64,000 nt of DNA, taken from the NCBI RefSeq assembly GCF_900115775.1, contig NZ_FOXS01000001.1, positions 1,054,001 through 1,118,000 of the forward strand, in the 5' to 3' direction. The position numbers and the translations under genes are program-made. This DNA comes from Hymenobacter arizonensis. Lineage in GTDB: Bacteria; Bacteroidota; Bacteroidia; Cytophagales; Hymenobacteraceae. The notes below the pieces were generated by a model. The model did no database searches. It was not told the origin of the DNA and saw only the letters and a program-made list of their open reading frames with translations. Below, in pieces: positions 8,290-16,900 of the stretch (the stretch's first letter is position 1; the number at the start of each line of letters is the position of its first letter).

Positions 8290-10989
8290 TTGTTTAACAT
8301 GTTTACTACCACTACCGCAGTGGGCAGGCTGCTCCGCTTTGTCTTTTTATTGGGTTGTTTGGCCAGCTTTCCAGAGCAGGTACGGGCACAGTCTGCCCAA
8401 GCTTCGCCCCTGGCTCAGACCATCCGCCTAAGCAACCCGAACGGCACGCTGGGCAGCGTGCTGGCCGAAATCACGCAGCAGACGCGGCTCACCTTTGGCT
8501 ACAGCAGCGACGTGGTGTCGGCTGCTGCGCCAGTGAAAGCGCCGGCCGGCGCTCAGACCGTTAAGAGCGTGCTCGATGCCGTGCTCGCTGCGCAGGGCCT
8601 CACCTACACGCTGCTCGACCAGCAAATTATCATTCGCAAAAAACCTGCCCCGGCCCGGCCCAACAAGGTCACCTTCAGCGGCTATGTGCGTGACGCGGCC
8701 ACCGGCGAAAACCTGATTGGGGTGGCCGTGGTGCAGCCGGGCACCGGCCTGGGCACTGCCACCAACACCTACGGCTTCTACTCGCTCACGCTGCCTGCCG
8801 CCGATTCGGTGCGCCTGCTGCTCTCCTATCTGGGCTATGAGCAGGCCCGCTGGACCACAACCGCCACGGGCAACGTGCGCCACGACTTCGGCCTGCAGGC
8901 CGCCAGCAGCGCGCTGGCCGACGTGGAAGTGGTGGGCAGCCGCGAAGAGCAAATCAACCAAAGCACCCGCATGGGCACCATCAGCGTGCCCATCGCGCAG
9001 ATAAAAAGCCTGCCCCGGCTGTTCGGCGAAACCGACGTGCTGAAGGTGATGCAGCTGCTGCCCGGCGTGCAAAGCGGCAGCGAAGGCCAAAGCGGCCTGT
9101 ACGTGCGCGGCGGCTCGCCCGACCAAAACCTGATTCTGCTTGACGGCGCGCCGGTGTACAACGCGGCCCACCTGTTCGGCTTTTTCTCGGTTTTTAATGC
9201 CGATGCTTTGAATAACGTGGAGTTGATAAAAGGAGGTTTTCCGGCGCGCTACGGCGGACGGCTGTCATCGGTGCTCGACATTACGATGAAGGAGGGCAAC
9301 ATGCAGCAGTTTCACGGCGAGGGTGCCATTGGGCTGGTGGCGTCCAGGCTCACGCTGGAAGGGCCCATTAAAAAGGACGTGGCCTCGTTCATCGTCTCAG
9401 GCCGCCGCACCTACATCGACCTGCTGGCCCGGCCGATAATCAACTCCCAGTTTCGGGCCCAGGAAGGGCAGGACGGCACCCTGGGCTATTATTTCTACGA
9501 CCTGAACGGCAAGCTCAACTGGAAAGTCAGCTCCCGCGACCGCCTTTACCTCAGCGCGTATTCGGGGCTGGATGAGTTCTACATCCGCACCAGCCGGGAA
9601 GAAGGCGAGGACTCCAAGCGCAGCAGCTCGGAGCTGGGCTGGGGCAACCTGACGGCCGCCTTGCGCTGGAACCGCATCATCAACGACCGCCTGTTTGTGA
9701 ACACCCACCTCACCTACAGCCAGTACCAGCTCGACGTGGGCACCGCCGAAACCACCCGCTACCGCGCGGGCACCGAGCTGCGCACCGACCAGTTTAGCCT
9801 GCAGTACCTGTCCAATATCCGGGATTTCAGCCTGAAGTCGGACTTTGAGTACGCGCCCAACCCCAACCACTACATCCGTTTCGGCGGGCAGTTTATCCGG
9901 CACCAGTTTCGGCCCGGCGCCCTGCAAAGCGACAACAACACCGGCGACGTAAGCAGCCAAATCAAGACCGTGAGCCGGCAGCTGGGCAACGAGGCCGGCC
10001 TGTACGTGGAAGACGACTACCGCATCAGCGAGCGGCTGAAGGTGAACGCCGGCCTGCGCCTCAACGGCTTCGCCATGGAGAAAAAGCTGTACCCCTCGCT
10101 GGAGCCGCGCCTGGCCGCCCGCTACCTGCTCACCGAAGACTGGTCGCTAAAAGCCTCTTACGCTCGCACCACGCAGTTTATTCACCTGCTCACCAACAGC
10201 GGCATCGGCCTGCCCACCGACTTGTGGGTGCCCGCCACGGCCCGCATCAAGCCGCAGCAGGCCCAGCAGTTTGCCCTGGGCGCGGCCCGCAACCTGCGCT
10301 TCCGGGACGAGTATTTTGAGCTGAGCTTCGAGACCTACTACAAGCCCATGCGCAACCTGATTGAGTACCAGGAAGGCGCCAACTTCCTGGGAACCACCGA
10401 CAGCAACTGGGAAGACAAAGTGACCAGCGGCAATGGCTGGGCCTACGGTGGCGAGCTGTTTTTGCAGAAAAAATCGGGCCGCACCACCGGCTGGCTGGGC
10501 TACACGCTGGCCTGGAGCACGCGCCGCTTCCCGGAGCTGAACGAGGGCCGCCTGTTCCCCTACAAGTACGACCGCCGCCACGACGCCTCGCTGGTCGTCA
10601 TCCACAAGCTCCGCGATAACCTGACCCTGTCGGGCACCTGGGTGTACGGCACCGGCAACGCCACCACGCTGGCCCAGGGCCGCTTCGCGCTCAGCAACAA
10701 CCCCAACTCCTTTCTGGGCACCTACCAGGACTACGGCACGCGCAACAGCTTCCGCATGGCCGCCTACCACCGCATGGACCTGGACCTGAGCAAAACCAAG
10801 AAAAAGAAGTGGGGCGAAGTCGTGAACAGCTTCAGCCTCTACAACGCCTACAGCCGCCGCAACCCCTACTACCTCTATCTGAGCGTGGGCAAAAAGGACG
10901 CCAGCGGCAACGTGACGGAAGAGCCCGGCTACAAGCAGCTGTCAGTATTCCCCATCATCCCTTCTTTCAGCAAAAGCTTCCGGTTTTAA
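8290..10989 (+). CDS. TonB-dependent outer-membrane receptor with STN signalling domain
   Basis: An 899-residue receptor. A signal peptide ends near QVRAQ (residue 35). An STN domain follows (about 40-118, TIRLSNPNGTLGSVLAEI), then a carboxypeptidase-regulatory-like beta-sandwich (about 125-205), a plug with YVRGGSPDQNLILLDGAPV (about 270-300), and a large beta-barrel ending in the aromatic-terminated KSFRF expected for outer-membrane export. The STN domain is the part that contacts FecR, so the protein is both transporter and sensor. The substrate is unknown; the downstream DUF4249 lipoprotein is its usual companion in Bacteroidota. Confidence 0.93.
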   Translation: MFNMFTTTTAVGRLLRFVFLLGCLASFPEQVRAQSAQASPLAQTIRLSNPNGTLGSVLAEITQQTRLTFGYSSDVVSAAAPVKAPAGAQTVKSVLDAVLAAQGLTYTLLDQQIIIRKKPAPARPNKVTFSGYVRDAATGENLIGVAVVQPGTGLGTATNTYGFYSLTLPAADSVRLLLSYLGYEQARWTTTATGNVRHDFGLQAASSALADVEVVGSREEQINQSTRMGTISVPIAQIKSLPRLFGETDVLKVMQLLPGVQSGSEGQSGLYVRGGSPDQNLILLDGAPVYNAAHLFGFFSVFNADALNNVELIKGGFPARYGGRLSSVLDITMKEGNMQQFHGEGAIGLVASRLTLEGPIKKDVASFIVSGRRTYIDLLARPIINSQFRAQEGQDGTLGYYFYDLNGKLNWKVSSRDRLYLSAYSGLDEFYIRTSREEGEDSKRSSSELGWGNLTAALRWNRIINDRLFVNTHLTYSQYQLDVGTAETTRYRAGTELRTDQFSLQYLSNIRDFSLKSDFEYAPNPNHYIRFGGQFIRHQFRPGALQSDNNTGDVSSQIKTVSRQLGNEAGLYVEDDYRISERLKVNAGLRLNGFAMEKKLYPSLEPRLAARYLLTEDWSLKASYARTTQFIHLLTNSGIGLPTDLWVPATARIKPQQAQQFALGAARNLRFRDEYFELSFETYYKPMRNLIEYQEGANFLGTTDSNWEDKVTSGNGWAYGGELFLQKKSGRTTGWLGYTLAWSTRRFPELNEGRLFPYKYDRRHDASLVVIHKLRDNLTLSGTWVYGTGNATTLAQGRFALSNNPNSFLGTYQDYGTRNSFRMAAYHRMDLDLSKTKKKKWGEVVNSFSLYNAYSRRNPYYLYLSVGKKDASGNVTEEPGYKQLSVFPIIPSFSKSFRF

Positions 10990-11042
10990 TTATTCACCAG
11001 CCAGCTTATTCACCAGACAGCGCGATGCCGAGTCAGAACAAC

Positions 11043-11140
11043 GTCATGTCGAGCGCAGCCGAGACATCTCGCGTGCAGCAGTAATTCTTACGATTGGATT
11101 ACTCAAGCACGCGAAATGTCTCGGCTGCGCTCGACATGAC
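11043..11140. repeat. R1-family intergenic palindromic repeat, copy a
   Basis: 34-nt arms at 11043-11076 and 11107-11140 are complementary with a single mismatch and enclose 30 nt. Each arm begins with GTCATGTCGAGCGCAGCC. The same signature, GTCATSCTGAGCGCAG, recurs at 28.5, 39.2 and 40.1 kb, always between genes. Here it separates the receptor from DUF4249 and could stabilise or end the receptor mRNA. Confidence 0.85.
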
Positions 11141-11158
11141 GGTAAAGCTACCCACCCA

Positions 11159-12154
11159 ATGAAAAACCACTTCTTCCCTGTTCTGCTGCTGACTGCCGCC
11201 GCGCTGGCCAGCTGCGAAACCAACATCGCCGTGCCTACCCCATCGCATGAGCCGCGCGCCTCGGTGTTGTACTTACTGCGTAATGAGCCGACCGGCGACA
11301 CGCTCAACAACCGCACCGAGGGCTGGCTGTACGCCGGCGCCAGCCAGCAGATTTTCAGCCGTCAGGGCGAACTGGGCCGTGCCGATGCGATTATCCGCAT
11401 TGCTGACCAAGCCGGCCGGCCGGTGGAAACGTTTCAGGCCGTCACGGCGGCCAACAGCAGTTTCTTTAATGGCCCGGGCTACTACCGGCCGCGGCGGAGC
11501 CAGCTGGTGCAGCCGGGCCAGACCTACTCACTGCAAGCCACGGTGCCGGGCCTGCCCGAGGTGGCCAGCACGCTCACCATGCCCTTCCCCGCGGTGATTG
11601 TCAACGCCAGTCTCGCCCCGCGGCCCCAGCTGCCGGGCTCTGGCACCAGCAGCCTGGTTCCGGCCCGCCTTTCGGTCACAATTCAGGACAACGCCGCCAC
11701 CACCGATTATTACCTGGCCACCGCCCGGCTGGTCGATGCGCAGGGCCGCCACGGGGCCTGGCGCCCGGTCGACCTGGACATTACGAGCCGCGAAAACACC
11801 ATTGAGGTGGGCCGCTTCCAGCTTTCGCGCTCCTTCGCCGACGATTTCGACATCTCGCCCTATGCCGACACCAACGTCAACGGGCAGCAGTTCACCTTCA
11901 CGTCCAACGTCGTTTACAACAAGGAATTCTGCGCGGGCCCTGCCGGTGCGCCCTGCCCCACGCCCGCCTTTATGGAAGTGACCGTGAGCACCCTCACCCC
12001 GGATGCCTACCGCTTTCTGCTCGCCAAGCGCCGCTACCTCGACACCAACGGCAACCCCTTTGCCGAGCCCGCGCCGCTGTTTTCTAACATTGCGAACGGG
12101 TTTGGCGTGTTTGGCGGCGCTACTGAGGTTACTTACCGCATTCCGCTGCCGTAG
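11159..12154 (+). CDS. DUF4249 domain-containing lipoprotein
   Basis: A 331-residue protein with a lipoprotein signal peptide (LLTAAALASC, lipid-attachment Cys at residue 19). The rest follows the DUF4249 pattern: a TSHEPRASVLYLL-like first strand, RADAIIRIADQAGRPVETF, PGQTYSLQATVPGL, and a C-terminal SNIANGFGVFGG stretch. DUF4249 proteins are typically encoded beside TonB receptors in Bacteroidota and are thought to assist at the outer membrane, but no ligand is known. It is probably the last gene of the sigma-FecR-receptor operon, separated from the receptor by an R1 repeat. Confidence 0.9.
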   Translation: MKNHFFPVLLLTAAALASCETNIAVPTPSHEPRASVLYLLRNEPTGDTLNNRTEGWLYAGASQQIFSRQGELGRADAIIRIADQAGRPVETFQAVTAANSSFFNGPGYYRPRRSQLVQPGQTYSLQATVPGLPEVASTLTMPFPAVIVNASLAPRPQLPGSGTSSLVPARLSVTIQDNAATTDYYLATARLVDAQGRHGAWRPVDLDITSRENTIEVGRFQLSRSFADDFDISPYADTNVNGQQFTFTSNVVYNKEFCAGPAGAPCPTPAFMEVTVSTLTPDAYRFLLAKRRYLDTNGNPFAEPAPLFSNIANGFGVFGGATEVTYRIPLP

Positions 12155-12193
12155 CGGGCAGCGGGGCAGCATGCCCTGGTTAAATGAGCCTTA

Positions 12194-12943
12194 TCAGTTC
12201 GCCAGCTTCTCGGCCGGGTAGGCAATGAAGTAATAATTCAAGCCCTTCTCAAATTGCTGCACCAGTTCCGACCGCGAAAAGGCCGGCTTTCCGGTCCGCC
12301 ACCGCGCCATGGTCGACACTCGCATGTTGAGGTCCGCGCTGGTCAGCAGGTCGTAAATCTGCTCCGGGCGGGTGCCGTAGTAGTCGGAAGCGCCTAGGCC
12401 GTGCTCAAACACAATAATTGGCCGGCTGGCTTTGATGATGGCCGTGGCGCCCTGCAGCACTTGCAGTTCGGCGCCTTCTACGTCGATTTTGATGAGGTCT
12501 ACGCGTGTGCCAGCGGGCAGCACCTGGTCCATGCGCTCTTTGCGCACGGTGATGAGCATGTCTTCTTCGTGGGCGCGGTCGTACTTGCGCTTCACAAACC
12601 CGCTGTAGGCCGGGTTGCTCACCACGTAATTGAAAGTGCTTTCGCCCGGGGCGTCACTGAGTCCGAGTTGGTAAAAATGGCAATTCGGGTGGTTCGCAAA
12701 CGTCGTTTTAAGGCCCTCGAACAACGCCGGAATGGGCTCAAAACCAAAGTGCTGTCCTTGGGGTGCGTAGCGAAGCATGAGGGCCAGCACCTCGCCTTTG
12801 TGGCAGCCCACGTCCACGCAGTTGGCCTGGGGGTGCAGCACCTTTTGCATCACTCGCTGCGTGTCCCGGTCGTACTGCTGATTTTTGGTAAAGGCAATGG
12901 GTAGGGTTTTCAGCAGCTTTTTCAGAAGTTCTTTCATATACAT
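12194..12943 (-). CDS. FkbM-family SAM-dependent methyltransferase
   Basis: About 249 residues. SAM-binding motif I is CVDVGCHKGEV, and the FkbM signature VDLIKIDVEGAELQVLQGA is intact, followed by PIIVFEHG. The frame is open further upstream to 13045, but that extension (MRTRPVYLLSP and on) is low quality. ATG at 12943 or 12937 gives MKELLKKLLKTLPIAF, a normal family start. FkbM-type enzymes O-methylate sugars or lipids of surface glycans and secondary products. It converges with DUF4249, and there is no surrounding glycan cluster to name a substrate. Confidence 0.88.
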   Translation of the reverse strand: MYMKELLKKLLKTLPIAFTKNQQYDRDTQRVMQKVLHPQANCVDVGCHKGEVLALMLRYAPQGQHFGFEPIPALFEGLKTTFANHPNCHFYQLGLSDAPGESTFNYVVSNPAYSGFVKRKYDRAHEEDMLITVRKERMDQVLPAGTRVDLIKIDVEGAELQVLQGATAIIKASRPIIVFEHGLGASDYYGTRPEQIYDLLTSADLNMRVSTMARWRTGKPAFSRSELVQQFEKGLNYYFIAYPAEKLAN

Positions 12944-13101
12944 ATCAAAGGTAGGCGGCCAAGCGCTGGAAGAGGTATGGCAGCACGAATGACAACCTAA
13001 GAGCAGCCCGGACGGAGAAAGCAAATATACCGGTCGGGTTCTCACGCGGCCCGTTTTAAGGCTCTAGCCCGGTCTTTCCCTCCTGTTGCTTCACGGGGGG
13101 C

Positions 13102-13521
13102 CTACTCGCCCATCAAGGTGAGGACCAGCGAGCGGCGCCCGCCGTGGTTGCGGTGCTCACCGAGGTAAATGCCCTGCCAGGTGCCCAGGGCCAGCTGGCC
13201 GCCCACGACGGGAATGGTGACGCTGCTCCCCAGCAGGGCCGCTTTCAGGTGGGCGGGCATGTCGTCGGGGCCCTCGGCGGTGTGGTGGAAATAGGGCGCC
13301 TTTTCAGGGGCGGCGCGGTTGAAAAACTGCTCGAAGTCGTGGCGCACCGTCGGGTCGGCGTTCTCGTTGAGGCACACACTGGCCGAGGTGTGCTGGATAA
13401 AGACGTGCAGCAGGCCGGCCCTCCACTGCCGTAGTTCGGGCAGCTCGCGCAGCACGTGGTCGGTGATGAGGTGAAAGCCGCGGGCCATCGCCGGCAGCAG
13501 AAGCTGTTTCTGAATTACCAT
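13102..13521 (-). CDS. YjbQ-family protein (UPF0047, secondary thiamine-phosphate synthase-like)
   Basis: 139 residues, the usual YjbQ length. Characteristic blocks are present: LLHVFIQHTSASVCLNENADP, then ENAD-type acidic residues, and LGTWQGIYLGEHRNHGGRR. The family is a conserved trimeric fold; some members show weak thiamine-phosphate synthase activity in vitro, and the true role is unsettled. It is a single-gene unit between FkbM and the metalloprotease. Together with R2 copy a, the space up to the metalloprotease start (13522-13958) holds no gene I can support. Confidence 0.92.
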   Translation of the reverse strand: MVIQKQLLLPAMARGFHLITDHVLRELPELRQWRAGLLHVFIQHTSASVCLNENADPTVRHDFEQFFNRAAPEKAPYFHHTAEGPDDMPAHLKAALLGSSVTIPVVGGQLALGTWQGIYLGEHRNHGGRRSLVLTLMGE

Positions 13522-13705
13522 GGGACGAAACTACCGAATGAGGTGGTCTGGCTAAACCGAACACCTGATTCAGCACTGTGATTTGCAGTTTCGAGGGGAG
13601 CCAGAAAGCCCGAGCTGAGCGGCGATGCAGCTAAAATGCCTCATGGGCAGGAAGTGTGAGACATTGCACTGTCCGCTCCCGCCAGACTATTCCAATAGCT
13701 AACAT

Positions 13706-13870
13706 ATACGCATCGCGAAGTGGCATGCGAAAATCGGCTGGCGGAGGTAGAGACGCAATCTGTTGCGTCTCGTCGTTGAACGACGTGAATAGCACACCTC
13801 AACGGCGTGGTCCCGGAGACGCAAAATGTTGCGTCTCTACCTCATTCTCGCAAACCACTTCCTGACCAGT
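13706..13870. repeat. R2-family repeat, copy a
   Basis: This is 165 nt matching 63054-63229 along its length. Each end carries an arm that is itself palindromic (GAGACGCAA, 4 nt, TTGCGTCTC), and the two arms are also inverted copies of each other. An outer inverted block resembles GAAGTGG, 2 nt, TGCGA. The spacer contains CGTTGAACGAC. It ends about 90 nt before the metalloprotease start, and the other long copy ends 43 nt before a META gene in the same orientation. Confidence 0.8.
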
Positions 13871-13958
13871 ATAAATAGGGACTAACATGCCTGTATTTGG
13901 TACTAGCTCAGCCGTATATTTGACCACATCCATTCCTTATTCACAGACAGTTTCCCTC

Positions 13959-16900
13959 ATGATAAATTACTACTTACGCTACGTGGCCGACTACCTACGG
14001 GAGGCAGCGTCTACCCCCCCCAGGCCCCGGCACTTGCTGGGAATGCTGGGAGTGCTGCTGACCTTCACGGCCCAAGCGCAGAAGGAACCTGTCTCGGCAG
14101 GTTTTTTTAGCGATGACGCGGCGGCGCGGCGGGCGGCTACCACCTCGCCGTTAGCAGCGGCCCTAACGGCTGCTCGTTCCCTCACGCTTAACGAATCGGG
14201 CCTACGGACGGCCTTGGCCACGGCGCCACTCGAAGGCAGGAACGTCGGCAAACCGCTGGTACTCGTTTTGCCCCTACCCGACGGCACCAACGGCCGCTTT
14301 GAGGTGCGGGAAGCGCCCATAATGGCGCCCGCCCTGGCGGCGAAGTTTCCCGCAATCAAGACTTACGTAGGCGTGGGCCTCGACGATGCTGGGGCAACGA
14401 TACGACTCGACCTGACGCCGCGGGGCTTCCACGCCCAAGTGCTGTCGGCCAAAACCGGCAGCTTCTTCATCGACCCCGCCGCGAAAACCGACACCAAGCA
14501 CTACCTCAGCTTCTGGAAGCAAGCCATGCCGGGCCGCAGCTTCGCGTGTGAGGTAGAAGAAACTACCGGCGGGGCTGCCCGCACCGCGGCACCCGCTGGC
14601 GCGGCCCTGCGCACCAGTGGGCCGGTGCTGCGCACCTACCGGCTGGCGATGGCCGCTACCGGCGAATACACGGCCTTTCAGGGCGGCACCGTGAGCGGGG
14701 CCTTTGCAGGCATTGTCACGTCGGTGAACCGCGTGGTGGGCGTGTACGAGAAAGAATTGGCCGTGCGCCTGGTGCTCGTGCCCAACACTGAAACGCTGGT
14801 GTATGCCGACGCCGCCACCGACCCCTACACCAACGCCAATACCAACAACGCTCTGCTGGCCCAAAACCAAACCAACATCGATGCCCTGATTGGGTCGGCC
14901 AACTACGACATTGGGCACGTGTTTAGCACGGCCAGCGGCGGGGTGGCGGGCCTGGGCGTGGTGTGCCGCGCCAACCAAAAAGCCCGGGGCACAACCGGCA
15001 CTTCGTCGCCCGTGGGCGATGCCTTCGACATCGACTACGTGGCCCATGAGCTGGGGCACCAGTTCGGTGCCAACCACACCTTCAACGGGGTGTCGGGCAG
15101 CTGCGGCGGCGGCAACCGCAACACGAGCACGGCTTTCGAGCCCGGCTCGGGCTCGACCATCATGGCCTACGCGGGCATTTGCGGCCCGGCCAACAACCTG
15201 CAGCCCAACTCGGACGCGTATTTCCACGTGGCCAGCTACGACGAGATTCAGGCCTACCTGGCCACCACCAGCTGCGCCGCAACGGCTGCCACCGGCAACT
15301 CGCCCCCCCTCATCACGCTGCCAGCCAGCGGCAAAACCTTGCCCATTGGCACGCCCTTCAAGCTCACGGCCAGCGCCTTCGACCCCGACAACGGTACCCT
15401 GAGCTACTGCTGGGAGCAATTCGACCGCGTGGTCGCGGGCGGCTCGCCCACCGATGCGCAAGTTGACGGGTTAGCCATTCCGCTGTTTCGCTCCTTCACC
15501 CCCACGGCCGACCCCACGCGCTACTTCCCGCGCCTGAGCAGCCTGGTGGCCAACACCACCGTCTTCGGCGAGCGCCTGCCCACGGTGACGCGCCCGCTGC
15601 GCTTCCGCGTGACGGTGCGCGACCAGAACAACGGCAGCCAGGGCACCATTGGCGGGGTGAACAGCAGCGGCGTGGTCACGCTGAGCAGCACCAGCACCGC
15701 CGGGCCGTTCCTCGTCACCTACCCCAACGCGGCCAGCCTCAGCCTGGCTGGGGGCAGCAGCCAGGCCATTACCTGGGACGTTGCCGGCACCACCGCCAAC
15801 GGCGTGAACTGCGCCACTGTGAACATTCGCCTCAGCACCGACGGCGGCCTCACCTACCCCACCCTGCTGCTAAGCGGCACCGCCAACGATGGTTCGGAAG
15901 CCGTGACGCTGCCCAACGTGGCCACTACCACGGCCCGCATCATGGTAGAGGCCGCCGACAACTACTTCTTCGATATTTCGAACAGCAACTTTGCCATCAC
16001 GACATCTGCGGCTTGCGCGGCCCCGAGCAGCCTGGCCATCAGCAACGTGACGCTCAATTCGGCGAGCCTGAGCTTTGCCGGCAGCGCGGCCAGCTACACC
16101 ATCCGCACCGAGCCCGCCACCACCAGCCAAACGGTGACGGGCACTACCGCCACCCTCACCGGCCTCACGGCGGGCACCACGTACACGGTGTTTGTGCAGG
16201 GCAACTGCGGCGCCGACGGCCTGTCGGCCGCAGTCAGCACGTCGTTTAGCACCACCGCCCCGGCCGTGTGCAACGCCCCCACCGACCTGCGCCTGACATC
16301 GGCTTCGGCTACCTCGGCCATTCTCTCGTTCACGCCCAGCACCTCGGGGCCGGTGAGCTACACCGTCACGACCTCGCCGGCCACCACTACGCAAACGATA
16401 ACGGGCTCGCCGCTCACGCTCACGGGCCTCACAATAGGCACGACCTACACGGTGAGCATCGCCAGCAATTGCAGCACGCCCAGCTTCAGCGCAGTCGAAA
16501 CACTGACCTTCAACACCCAGCCGGCCAACGACGAGTGCACCTCGGCGGTGGCGCTCACGGCCGGGGTGGGCTGCAACTCCATCAGCGGCAACGTGCTCTC
16601 GGCCACGCAGTCGCAGCCGCCCAGCGCGTGCAGCGGGGCCACCAGCTCCTCGGCCAATGACGTGTGGTACCGCTTCGTGGCCACGGGCTCCATCTATTCC
16701 CTCACGGCCAGCAGCTCGTTTGATGCCGTGCTGGAATTATTCAGCGGGAGCTGCGGCAGCCTGAGCAGCGTGGGCTGCACCGACGAAGTTGGGCCTGGCG
16801 ACGAAAACCTGCTCCTGACCAACCTGGTGGCCGGCCAGACATATTACGTGCGCGTGTTCCCCTACAACGGGCAGGCCGGTAATGGCGACTTTACGCTGTG

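Noticed and set aside
13706..13870. Possible CRISPR or sRNA locus because of repeated palindromes
   Set aside because: There are only two palindromic arms with one spacer, no regular repeat-spacer array, and no cas genes.
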